64,000 bases of DNA, taken from positions 124,001 to 188,000 of the forward strand of contig CAWDUO010000001.1 in NCBI GenBank assembly GCA_963805475.1, given 5' to 3'. A program made the translations under genes and the position numbers. Of this stretch, positions 37,420 to 45,470 are shown piece by piece. Source of the DNA: VRUE01 sp963805475. Its GTDB lineage: Bacteria > Actinomycetota > Thermoleophilia > Solirubrobacterales > 70-9. The notes beneath the pieces are model-generated. The model saw only the letters and a list, made by a program, of their open reading frames with translations, was not told the DNA's origin and did no database searches. Within the stretch, counting starts at the first letter, position 1. Every line of letters begins with the position of its first letter.

Positions 37420-38853
37420 ATGCGACGGGGTCTGTCGACAGCGCTGCGCGACCGCTTCGGCTCCGGCGAGTCGGGCTTGACGATCATCGAGGTGCTGGTT
37501 GCGGCGGTCGTGCTCACGCTCGGCGCCGCGGCGACCTTCGGCGTGCTCGGCGCGGCGACCAAGAACGCCCGGCGGGCGAAGGCGACGCAGGTGGCGCTCG
37601 ACCTCGCCCAGGAAGAGATAGAGCGTCTGCACAGCCTGCCCTACGAAAGCCTGGCGGTGAGCTCGCCGCCGGCGTCCTCCAGCGAGCCGCTCAACCCGGG
37701 CTACCGGGTGAGCGGCGAAGAATTCGCCCTGAAACGCACGCCGATGGGCGAATACGGCAAGCTCGACGTCGAACCCGAACGCGGAGTCAGCCCGGAATCG
37801 GAATTCTTCAGCGGCGACACCGAACACGGCGGCATCAAGGGAACGCTCTATCGCTACGTCGTCTGGCGCAACGACCCGACCTGCCCGGAGGAAGAATGCC
37901 CGGGCGAAGACGACTACAAGCAGATCGTCGTCGCGGTGAAGCCCGACAAGCCGGTGAGCCAGCCGGGCGAAAGCGGCTACGTGGAAGTCCAGTCCCAGGT
38001 GACCGACCCGCAGTTCGAAGAAGAACCGCCGGAACCGGGGGAACCGGGTGACGGTGAACCCGAACCGGACCCGGGCGACGACGTCACCGCGCAGCAGTTC
38101 TTCCTCTCCGACACGCCCTGCGCCGCCGGCGGCGAAACGGCGCGCCAGGAAATCGTCGGAGACCACCTGCTGCACAACACCCTCGGGACCTGTGCCGATG
38201 GCCCGCAGACCGGCGGGACCCACGGCGCGCCCGACACGCTGCTGCTCAACGGCGCGCCGGACCCCGCCCCCGAAGACGAACTCAACCCGTCGCTCTACGA
38301 CTACTCCGACGACTACTACCTCGAGCCGACTCCGGACACCGACAAGGGCGTGCAGATCCGCCGCGACGACACCAGCGGCTGCCACTACGAACCCACCGGC
38401 ACGACCAACCCCGAGTCGCAGGTGCATCGTTGGGTCACCGACCCGATGCCGTTCGAATTCGAAATGGGCGGCAAGGTGACGCTCGAGATCTACACGCGGA
38501 CGCTCAACGACGCCCTCTACACCGGGGCGCTCTGCATCTACCTCTACGAGACCTCCGACGACGGCTCGCCGCCGACGTTCCTGACGAAGGCGGGCAGCGG
38601 CACGTCTTACTGGGAGTACGAACCGGAGGGAAACGGCTACTGGCCGCGAAACAGCTGGACCAGGGTGCGGGTGACGATGGAATTTCAGGAAGCCCCAAAA
38701 TTCATCCCGCCAGGCGACAGGCTCGGCGTGGCGCTGAGCGTCGACCGCGCGAACACGCCGGCCGATGCGATCCCGATCATGTACGACCACCCCAACTACC
38801 CGACCAGGATCGAGGTCGACAGCTCGACGCCGCTCGAAGGCGAAGGCGGCTAG
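37420..38853 (+). CDS. Minor prepilin with large C-terminal domain, PilV-like
   Basis: A 477-residue prepilin. The N-terminus (FGSGESGLTIIEVLVAAVVL) has the cleavage Gly and the +5 Glu, and the helix runs through ALDLAQEEIERLHSLPYESL, the PilV pattern. Residues about 200-230 are a Pro/Glu/Gly-rich spacer (FEEEPPEPGEPGDGEPEPDP). The C-terminal about 240 residues form a beta-sandwich-like domain (MGGKVTLEIYTRTLNDALYT, RVRVTMEFQEAPKFIPPGDR), resembling CBM or CocE-like jelly-roll domains. Such a minor pilin could sit at the pilus tip as an adhesin. GAA codons predominate. Confidence 0.75.
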   Translation: MRRGLSTALRDRFGSGESGLTIIEVLVAAVVLTLGAAATFGVLGAATKNARRAKATQVALDLAQEEIERLHSLPYESLAVSSPPASSSEPLNPGYRVSGEEFALKRTPMGEYGKLDVEPERGVSPESEFFSGDTEHGGIKGTLYRYVVWRNDPTCPEEECPGEDDYKQIVVAVKPDKPVSQPGESGYVEVQSQVTDPQFEEEPPEPGEPGDGEPEPDPGDDVTAQQFFLSDTPCAAGGETARQEIVGDHLLHNTLGTCADGPQTGGTHGAPDTLLLNGAPDPAPEDELNPSLYDYSDDYYLEPTPDTDKGVQIRRDDTSGCHYEPTGTTNPESQVHRWVTDPMPFEFEMGGKVTLEIYTRTLNDALYTGALCIYLYETSDDGSPPTFLTKAGSGTSYWEYEPEGNGYWPRNSWTRVRVTMEFQEAPKFIPPGDRLGVALSVDRANTPADAIPIMYDHPNYPTRIEVDSSTPLEGEGG

Positions 38854-38856
38854 CCG

Positions 38857-39609
38857 GTGGCCGCCGCGGCGGTGTTCGCCTTCCTCGGGGGGCTCCTCGC
38901 CGGCAGCTTCGTCACCGTCGTCGCCCACCGCGTGCCGCGGGGGGAGTCGATCGTCGGGCCGCGCTCGCGCTGTCCGGCGTGCGGGGCTCAGATCGCCGCC
39001 TACGACAACGTTCCGGTCCTCTCCTGGGTAGTGCTGCGCGGGCGGGCGCGCTGCTGCGGGGCGCCGATCTCGCCGCGCTACCCGCTGACCGAGCTGGCGC
39101 TGGGCGCCCTCTACGCGGCAACCGTGCTCGTCCTCTGGGACGAGCCCTGGGAAGTGGCGCTGGGGCTCGTCTTCGTCACCGTGCTGACGGCGATCACGCT
39201 GACCGACCTGGAGCGGCGGATCATCCCGAACAAGGTCCTGATCGCCGGGGCGATCGCCGCTGCCGCGATCGCCGCCGTCGGCGACCCGGGCGGCCTGCCC
39301 GAGCGGGCGATCGCCGCGGCGGCGGCGGGCGGCCTGCTGTTCGCCGCCGCGCTCGCCTACCCGCGCGGGATGGGCCTCGGCGACGTCAAGCTGGCGGCGA
39401 CGATGGGCCTCTTCCTCGGCCGCGACGTGGCGCCGGCGATCCTCGTCGCCCTGCTCGCCGGCTCGCTCGTCGGCCTGGCGATGATCGCCCGCGAGGGCGC
39501 CGCGGCGCGCAAGCGGGCGATCCCCTTCGGCCCGTTCCTGGCGCTCGGCGGGGTCGTCGGCCTGCTGGCCGGCCCGCAGCTGGTCGACTGGTACCTGGGC
39601 GCTTTCTAG
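38857..39609 (+). CDS. pilD: Prepilin peptidase / leader methylase PilD
   Basis: A 250-residue aspartic membrane protease of family A24. The N-terminal domain carries CPACGAQIAAYDNVPVLSW and ends with CCGAPISPRYPL. The usual second CxxC is altered: only the adjacent pair CC is present. Catalytic Asp residues are in TLTDLERRIIPN and GLGDVKLAATMG. Seven or eight membrane segments are visible. It would process the prepilins encoded directly upstream. GTG 38857 lies 3 bp past the previous stop. Confidence 0.93.
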   Translation: MAAAAVFAFLGGLLAGSFVTVVAHRVPRGESIVGPRSRCPACGAQIAAYDNVPVLSWVVLRGRARCCGAPISPRYPLTELALGALYAATVLVLWDEPWEVALGLVFVTVLTAITLTDLERRIIPNKVLIAGAIAAAAIAAVGDPGGLPERAIAAAAAGGLLFAAALAYPRGMGLGDVKLAATMGLFLGRDVAPAILVALLAGSLVGLAMIAREGAAARKRAIPFGPFLALGGVVGLLAGPQLVDWYLGAF

Positions 39610-39727
39610 CTCTTCGTCCTAGATCGTCCGTCCAGTTCTGCGAAGAAATCGGTAGTTGCAGGACGAAAGTTCTGCCGCCTTTCTGTCGATTCAGGGAGGG
39701 CCGGGCTTCTTCGACGCCCGTTCCCCC

Positions 39728-40816
39728 ATGCGACTCAGCGGAATCGCCAAGCAGAAGATCGGCAGCGTCGTCGGCCTCGACATCGAGGCGGGCAGCGTCG
39801 CCGCGACCGAGCTGCGCCTCAACGGCTCGGTCGAGCTGGTCGGCGCGGGGATCGGGCCGCTCGACCCCGGCGCCTTCCACGAGGGCGAGGTGCTCGATCC
39901 GGACCGGCTCGCCGCGGCGCTGAAGGCGCTCTTCGCCGAGCACAAGCTCGGCCGGCACGTGCGGCTCGGCGTCGGCAACCAGCGGGTCGTCGTCCGCACC
40001 GTGCGCCTGCCGGCGATCGAGGACCCGAAGGAGCTGGAGGCGGCAGTCCGCTTCCAGGCCCAGGAGCAGATCCCGATGCCGCTCGACCAGGCGGTGCTCG
40101 AGCATCAGGTCGTCGGCGGCGTCCCCGCCGAGGAGGGGCAGGCGCCGCAGATCGACGTGATCGTCGTCGCGGCGCGGCGCGACATGATCGCCACCTTCCT
40201 CGATCCGATCCGCCGCGCCGGGCTCGAGCCCCTCGGGGTCGACCTCTCGGCCTTCGGCATGATCCGGGCGCTCGCCGGCGCCGGCGAGACCCCCGCGGCC
40301 GGCGGGGACGTCGAGCGACCCGCTGCCGCGGTCCTCTACTGCAGCGTCGGCGACGTGACCAACCTGGCTGTCGCCCGCGGCCGCTCCTGCCTGTTCACGC
40401 GCGTCGCGGACGCCGGGCTCGAGGCGATCTCCGAAGGGCTGGCGGGCGCGCTCGGGCTGAGCGCGGAGCACGCAGCGCAGTGGATGGGCCACGTCGGGCT
40501 CGAGCAGCCGGTCGAGGCGGTCGAGGGCGACCCGCAGGCGGTCGCCGCGGTCCGCCAGGCGCTCGAGCAGGGCGTCGACGAGCTGCTCGACGAGCTGCGC
40601 CTCTCGCTCGACTACTACGGCGCGCAGGAAGCGGCGCTGCCGGTCGAGCGGATCGTCCTCTGCGGTCCGGCGACCGCGATCCCCGGCCTGGCGCCGCGGA
40701 TGGAGGCGAGCCTCGGCCTGCCGATCTCCGCCCCGCTTCCGCCCGCGCTCGAGGGCTTCGACGAGAGCTCCGCCGCCCGCCTCACCCTTCCCTACGGCCT
40801 CGCCCTGGAGCAGTAG
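39728..40816 (+). CDS. pilM: Type IV pilus assembly protein PilM
   Basis: A 362-residue actin-like ATPase. It shows VVGLDIEAGSVAATEL at the start (phosphate-1 type loop), ELEAAVRFQAQEQIPMPLDQ (the PilM signature), and RIVLCGPATAIPGLAP near the C-terminus. PilM sits on the cytosolic side and binds the N-terminus of PilN. Glu codons are mostly GAG, as expected for a cytosolic protein in this window. A 118-bp gap before it, without a clear promoter, follows pilD. Two bases separate it from pilN. Confidence 0.9.
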   Translation: MRLSGIAKQKIGSVVGLDIEAGSVAATELRLNGSVELVGAGIGPLDPGAFHEGEVLDPDRLAAALKALFAEHKLGRHVRLGVGNQRVVVRTVRLPAIEDPKELEAAVRFQAQEQIPMPLDQAVLEHQVVGGVPAEEGQAPQIDVIVVAARRDMIATFLDPIRRAGLEPLGVDLSAFGMIRALAGAGETPAAGGDVERPAAAVLYCSVGDVTNLAVARGRSCLFTRVADAGLEAISEGLAGALGLSAEHAAQWMGHVGLEQPVEAVEGDPQAVAAVRQALEQGVDELLDELRLSLDYYGAQEAALPVERIVLCGPATAIPGLAPRMEASLGLPISAPLPPALEGFDESSAARLTLPYGLALEQ

Positions 40817-40818
40817 CG

Positions 40819-41630
40819 GTGCGGCCGATCAACCTGATCCCCCCGGAGGACCGCCGCGGCGACCAGGCGCCGCTGCGCACCGGCCCGCTCTCCTACATCC
40901 TGCTCGGCGGGCTAGCCCTGCTGCTGCTCGGCGTCGTCGCCCTCGTGCTCACCGGCAACCAGGTCTCCGAACGCGAACGACGAGCTGGCCAAGCTGAAGC
41001 GCGAAGACGCGGTGGCGGCGGCGAAGGCGACCCGGCTCGCCTCCTACACGCGGTTCCAGAGCCTCAGCGAAGCGCGCGTGGAGACGGTGCGCAGCCTCGC
41101 CGACAGCCGCTTCGACTGGGAACGGGTGATGCGCGAACTGGCGCTGATCCTGCCGAGCGACGTGTGGCTGGTCGAACTTACGGGGACCGCGACTCCGGGC
41201 GCCGGCGTCGGAGGCGAATCGAGCGGGGGCGGATCGGGTGGCAACTCTGAGAGGGCAGATCGCCGGTCCGGCGCTCGAACTGAGCGGCTGTGCCGCGGGC
41301 CAGACTTCCGTCGCGGGCTTCGTCACCGCGCTGGAAGACATCGACGGAGTCACCCGGGTGGGCGTCCAGTCCTCGGAATTGGCGGACAAGAAGAGCGGCG
41401 CCGGCGTCTCGGCCAGCGGCGAAGTCGGCTCGGGAGGGGGCGGGGAAGACTGCCGCACGCGCGATTTCATCGCCAAGTTCGAAATCGTCGTCGGCTTCGA
41501 CGCGGCGCCGGTGCCGGCGCCCGAAGGGGATGCGCCGCCGGAAAGCACTCCCGAAGCGGCCCAGACGGCGTCCACGGAAAGCTCGGAAAGCTCGAGCGAA
41601 GCGAGCGGGGAAAGCACGGAAGGCAGCTGA
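40819..41630 (+). pseudogene. pilN: Type IV pilus assembly protein PilN, two single-base frameshifts
   Basis: GTG 40819 starts RPINLIPPEDRRGDQAPL, the PilM-binding N-terminus of PilN, then one membrane helix (YILLGGLALLLLGVVALVL). At about 40975 an extra G shifts the frame; it continues as NDELAKLKREDAVAAAKATR and SLADSRFDWERVMRELALIL. At about 41240 an extra A shifts it again, before TLRGQIAGPALELSGC and the PilN fold ending ELADKKSG. Removing both bases gives about 269 residues, ending in a Ser/Glu-rich tail. As sequenced, three pieces result. It leads into pilO with a 1-bp gap. Confidence 0.83.
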
Positions 41631-41631
41631 G

Positions 41632-42399
41632 ATGGTGGCGCTGAAGAGCTCCCGCAACCTGACGATCGTCGCGATGCTTGTCGTGGCTGCGCTCGCGCTC
41701 GCCTTCTGGGTCGTGCTGCTGAGCCCGACGCGGGAAGAAGCGGCCAGGCTCGGCGATCAGGTCGAACGGGTCGAAGCATCGCTCGCCGGCCACCGGGCGG
41801 AAATCGCCACGGCCGAAGAAGCGCGCCGCAGGTTCTCCGGGGATTACCAGAAGCTCGTGGTGCTCGGCAAGGCGGTGCCGGGCAACAGCGAAACCGCGTC
41901 GTTGCTGGTTCAGGTGAGCGGCATCGCCGAACGCACCGGGGTCGAATTCGAGGACATCGAATTGAATTCCAGCGGCGGTGGGGGCGAAGCTCCGGACGCC
42001 GCCGCAACGAGCTCTTCCGGTGCGCAGGTGTCGCCGACCGAGGCCGCGGCCTCGCTGCTGCCGCTGGGCGCCTCGCTCGGTTCCGGCGGCCTGGCGGCGA
42101 TGCCCTACACGCTCACCTTCAACGGCAGCTTCTTCAAGATCGCCGACTTCATCAAGGAAATCGACGCGATGGTGAAGTCGCACAACGAACAGGTCAGGGT
42201 CGACGGACGGCTGCTGACGATCGACGGCTTCTCGCTAGCCGCCGGCACGAACGGATTCCCCTCGTTGACTGCGACCTTCGGCGTCACCAGCTATGTGATG
42301 CCGCCGCCGAGCCAAAGCGCCGGCCCCGAAGCCCCCCCCGCCGCTTCGGCCGAATCCGAAGCGACGCCGGCGGCGGCGCGGCTCGGGGGTACGCCATGA
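41632..42399 (+). CDS. pilO: Type IV pilus assembly protein PilO
   Basis: A 255-residue inner-membrane protein with one N-terminal helix (NLTIVAMLVVAALALAFWVVLL), a coiled coil (GDQVERVEASLAGHRAEIAT) and the periplasmic PilO fold (LLVQVSGIAERTGVEFEDIE, FNGSFFKIADFIKEIDAMVK). PilN and PilO form the periplasmic alignment complex. The C-terminus is an Ala/Pro-rich tail. ATG 41632; its stop overlaps the next gene start by 4 bp. No frameshift. Confidence 0.85.
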   Translation: MVALKSSRNLTIVAMLVVAALALAFWVVLLSPTREEAARLGDQVERVEASLAGHRAEIATAEEARRRFSGDYQKLVVLGKAVPGNSETASLLVQVSGIAERTGVEFEDIELNSSGGGGEAPDAAATSSSGAQVSPTEAAASLLPLGASLGSGGLAAMPYTLTFNGSFFKIADFIKEIDAMVKSHNEQVRVDGRLLTIDGFSLAAGTNGFPSLTATFGVTSYVMPPPSQSAGPEAPPAASAESEATPAAARLGGTP

Positions 42400-43262
42400 A
42401 GCGACCCTCGCTGAAGATGCCCGAAGCGCGCCCACCCGCGTTCCTCGCCGATCTCTACTACGACCTGCGCGACCGGCGGCTGCTGCCGCTGGTCGCCCTG
42501 GTCCTGGTGGCGATTGCGGCGACGCCGATCCTGCTCGGCCAGAAGTCGGAGACGAAGCTGTCGCCGGCTGCACAGGGTGCGATTGCGGCGCTGAAAGAAG
42601 CGAGCAGGCGGAAGACCTCCTCGCTGACCGTGGTCGAGGCGACGCCGGGACTGCGCGAATACCGCAAGCGACTTACCCATCGCACGCCGACCGACCCCTT
42701 CAAGCAGCGCTACACGGCCCCCGTGCTGAAGGGAGCCGAACTGAACGAACCGAAGGAAGGCGAAGGCAAGGGCTCGGGCGGCGAATCCGAAGGGTCTGGT
42801 TCTTCGAATGGTCAGGCCGAAACGGGGTCGGGCGAAGGCGGCGGCGCCGGGTCCCCGCCGGGTGGAGCGACGCCGGGCTTGGGCGGCAAGCCGCATCTCG
42901 TCTTCTACTCGATTGGGATCAAGGTGAGGATCTCCAAGGCGGTCGATGGCAAGCCGCAGGGCGAACCGCTCGTGCGGGAAGATGTGCTTCCGCAGACGTC
43001 GCTGCCGGGCGAGAAGACGCCGGTCGTCACCTACATGGGCCCGGCGCGAAACGGAGACAAGGCCAACGGGAAGGCGCTCCTGCTCGTCGACGATTCGGTC
43101 CAGTCGGTGGAAAGCGACGCGAGATGCGTCTCCGGCGACGAAGTCTGCCAGCTGCTGGAAGTCGAACCGGGCTTCCCGGTCGTCCTCACCTACGGCGAAA
43201 ACGAAGTCCGATACACGGTCAACGTGATCAAGTTCGAACTGGTCGTCACCGGGCACAGCTGA
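42396..43262 (+). CDS. Pilus assembly protein in the PilP position
   Basis: A 288-residue single-pass membrane protein. After a cytosolic start (FLADLYYDLRDRRLLPLVAL) a membrane helix follows (LVALVLVAIAATPILL). The periplasmic part has a THRTPTDPFKQRY segment, resembling the DPF motif of PilP, then a Gly/Ser linker and a beta-rich domain (PHLVFYSIGIKVRISKAVDG, VVLTYGENEVRYTVNVIKFE) with a Cys pair (ARCVSGDEVCQ). It overlaps pilO by 4 bp, and is the last gene of the pilMNO operon. Assignment to PilP is by position and outline. Confidence 0.6.
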   Translation: MKRPSLKMPEARPPAFLADLYYDLRDRRLLPLVALVLVAIAATPILLGQKSETKLSPAAQGAIAALKEASRRKTSSLTVVEATPGLREYRKRLTHRTPTDPFKQRYTAPVLKGAELNEPKEGEGKGSGGESEGSGSSNGQAETGSGEGGGAGSPPGGATPGLGGKPHLVFYSIGIKVRISKAVDGKPQGEPLVREDVLPQTSLPGEKTPVVTYMGPARNGDKANGKALLLVDDSVQSVESDARCVSGDEVCQLLEVEPGFPVVLTYGENEVRYTVNVIKFELVVTGHS

Positions 43263-43279
43263 GCCGGTGGGGCACCCAT

Positions 43280-43350
43280 CGCTTCAGTAAGTGAAGCGTT
43301 GGCGCTAAACTCGCTTCAGCGAGCCGATTCGAACCCTAGGCCGGCTCGCC
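43280..43350. promoter_or_regulatory. Inverted repeats upstream of the HxlR gene
   Basis: CGCTTCA (43280-43286) and TGAAGCG (43292-43298) form a palindrome with a 5-base centre. A third CGCTTCA starts at 43312 inside CTCGC-TTCA-GCGAG. Further on, GCGAGCCG and CGGCTCGC flank a 15-base loop (about 43319-43350). The cluster lies between the pilus operon and an HxlR regulator, 16-90 bp before its start. HxlR proteins often bind such repeats upstream of their own genes. Confidence 0.45.
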
Positions 43351-43365
43351 CCGGATGTGCTGAAG

Positions 43366-43707
43366 ATGAGCGCTGAGAGCAACTCCCGCTGTCCCGTCTG
43401 CCGTACCGCCGACGTCGTCTGCGGGAAGTGGACCCTGCTGGTGATCCGCGACCTGGCGGCCGGGTGCGCGCGCTTCTGCGAGCTCGAGCGCTCGCTCGAG
43501 GGGATCAGCCCGCGCACCCTCTCGCTGCGCCTGCGGGCGCTGGAAGAAGAGGGCATCGTCGCCCGCAACACCTTCCCCGAGGTGCCGCCGCGGGTCGAGT
43601 ACGAATTGACCGAGAAGGGCGAGGCGCTGGTCCCCCTGATCGAGGACATGCGCCGCTACGGCGCCCGCTGGCTGCTCGAAGAAGAGCAGAAGCCGGTCCC
43701 CGCGTAG
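43366..43707 (+). CDS. HxlR-family transcriptional regulator
   Basis: A 113-residue winged-helix protein. The Cys near the start in SRCPVCRTADVVCGKWTLLV is the redox or aldehyde-sensing position in this family, and the wing region reads RTLSLRLRALEEEGIVARNT and EVPPRVEYELTEKGEALVPL. ATG 43366 is chosen; GTG at 43357 adds three residues. Palindromic repeats lie directly upstream. The gene it controls is not evident; it may be the next one. Confidence 0.85.
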   Translation: MSAESNSRCPVCRTADVVCGKWTLLVIRDLAAGCARFCELERSLEGISPRTLSLRLRALEEEGIVARNTFPEVPPRVEYELTEKGEALVPLIEDMRRYGARWLLEEEQKPVPA

Positions 43708-43787
43708 GCGCCCGCTCGGGGGCGTTTCACCTTGCAAGCGATCCTGCACGCGCAGGAGCGGCGTGCGTGGGGGGGAAGGTCGCCGGC

Positions 43788-45470
43788 ATGCGCGACCGGT
43801 TGCTCAGCGAGGCGTTGCGGCGGTTGGCCGCCGAGGCGGCGACGCGGCTGACCACGCTCGTCGCGAGCGGCGACCAGATCCCCTTCGACGTCGCCGAGGC
43901 GGCCGGCCCCGACGAGGCCTTCTTCCACAGCTACGTCCCGCTGACGGCGCGCTTCGTGCGCGAGCGCGAGGACGAGCTGCGCACCCTGCCCGCCTTCGAG
44001 CCCGCCCGCGAAGCGGTCGTCCTCGCCGACGTCGCCGCTCCTTATCTGGAGCAGCGCGGCGAGCAGGTCCCGACCGACCCCGGCGAGCGGGCGGCGCGCC
44101 TGCTCAACGTCTTCCTCGCCGGCCTCTGGGACGGCTGCGCCGAGTTCTCGCTCGACCGCGAGCGGCTCGAGGGGGCGCTCGCGGTGCTCGACGCCGAGGC
44201 CGGCGACGCCGACGAGTCCGACGTGCTGATCGCGCCGCTGGTCGGCCTGCGGATGTCCGCGCCGCGCCTGCCGCTGCCCAACGGCGTGCAGCTGGTGCGC
44301 GCCGACGGCATCGAGGCCCCGGCCGAGGCGCTGCGCAGCGAGGGCATGGGCCGCGCCGCCTGGGAGCCGCAGATCCTCGCCGTCGCCGAGCAGCGCGAGG
44401 GCTCCGAGAGCGCCGCCGCGGCGCTCGCCCAGCTGCGCGACCTGGTCAGCGTCATGCGCATCTTCAAGGGCGGCGGCGTCGGGCTCGGCCCGCACGCCTT
44501 CGCGCCGACCGGCGAGGGCCGCTGGCGCCGCGTCGCCACCGGCGCCCCGGCGCCGCGCGGCGACGGCTACCGGCTCAGCGACGAGGAGGCTGCCGAGCTG
44601 GCCGAGCTGGCCGAGGCGCTGGCGGCGCGTCCCGACCCGGCCGGCCCGCTGGCCTGGGCGGTGCGCCGCTTCGAGCTTGGCTGCGAGCGCCCGACGGCGC
44701 TGGAGGGGCTGAGCGACCACCTGCTGGCGCTGCGCGCCGTGCTCGAAGGCCAGGGCCCGGTGGGCGCCTCGCTGCCGATGCGCGCCGCGGCGCTGATCGC
44801 CGCTGGCTCGCACGCCAGGGCCGCCGCCCGCGAGCGGGTCGAGGCGGCGCTGGAGCTGGAGCGCGCGCAGATGGCCGGCGCCCCGAGCGACCGCGCGGCC
44901 GGCCTCGCCGCCTGGGTCGAGGAGAGCGCCCGAGGCGTCCTCCGCGACGCCGTCCTGGGAGAGCTCGGAACCGATCTCAACGAAACCGCCGACGAGACCC
45001 TGATCGCCACCGGCCTCGACACCGGCGACGCATCAATTGCAGTCGACGTCGGGGATATGCCCGGCATGCCCGGACGCGAAGCGGAGGACATGCCGGTTGA
45101 TTCAAAAACGTCGCCCTCACCCGGTCCCGATCACAGTCTGATTCCTTCGGGACCGGGTGAGGGCCCTGCCTATACCGCCCAGTCGCCGCCACAGGAGGAC
45201 GAATCGATGGAAGACACCCGCATCCTCGAGCCGGTCCCGGCCGAGGAGGAGATCCGGATCACCGCGCGCGACTGGCTCGACGAGGTCGAGGAGGACGAGG
45301 CGGTCGAGATCGAGGAGAGCACGCTCGACTTCCCCGCGGTCGCCGACGACCTGGAGCGGCGCGAACGGATCGACACGCCGCGCGTCCGCCACCTCTTCCC
45401 GGTCCCCGAGAACGCGGACTGGGACGTCCGCGAGCTCGACTACGACCACTACGACCGCCGCACGGGCTAG
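43788..45470 (+). CDS. Large cytosolic protein of unknown function with an in-frame palindromic element
   Basis: A 560-residue protein from ATG 43788. The first 400 residues are mainly helical, Ala/Arg/Glu-rich, with no motif recognised. Residues about 420-475 are a low-complexity linker; within it (residues 443-459) the DNA is a 17-bp-arm palindrome (45114-45163). The C-terminal about 85 residues are acidic and end with RIDTPRVRHLFPVPENADWD, then a DYDHYDRR tail. An AGGAGG (45194) precedes an internal ATG at 45207, so the C-terminal 87 residues may also be made as a separate protein. Its end overlaps the convergent ArsA-like gene by 4 bp. Confidence 0.65.
   Translation: MRDRLLSEALRRLAAEAATRLTTLVASGDQIPFDVAEAAGPDEAFFHSYVPLTARFVREREDELRTLPAFEPAREAVVLADVAAPYLEQRGEQVPTDPGERAARLLNVFLAGLWDGCAEFSLDRERLEGALAVLDAEAGDADESDVLIAPLVGLRMSAPRLPLPNGVQLVRADGIEAPAEALRSEGMGRAAWEPQILAVAEQREGSESAAAALAQLRDLVSVMRIFKGGGVGLGPHAFAPTGEGRWRRVATGAPAPRGDGYRLSDEEAAELAELAEALAARPDPAGPLAWAVRRFELGCERPTALEGLSDHLLALRAVLEGQGPVGASLPMRAAALIAAGSHARAAARERVEAALELERAQMAGAPSDRAAGLAAWVEESARGVLRDAVLGELGTDLNETADETLIATGLDTGDASIAVDVGDMPGMPGREAEDMPVDSKTSPSPGPDHSLIPSGPGEGPAYTAQSPPQEDESMEDTRILEPVPAEEEIRITARDWLDEVEEDEAVEIEESTLDFPAVADDLERRERIDTPRVRHLFPVPENADWDVRELDYDHYDRRTG
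45114..45163. repeat. In-frame palindromic element with CTGATTC loop (copy 1)
   Basis: Left arm CCCTCACCCGGTCCCGA (45114-45130) is the perfect reverse complement of 45147-45163. The 16-base loop contains CTGATTC. It lies entirely inside an open reading frame and adds Pro/Gly/Ser-rich residues in a linker. Confidence 0.85.

Noticed and set aside
43319..43350. Minus-strand GGTTCGAAT inside a hairpin, resembling a tRNA T-loop
   Set aside because: No D-arm, anticodon arm or acceptor stem of correct spacing; only a simple hairpin can be drawn.
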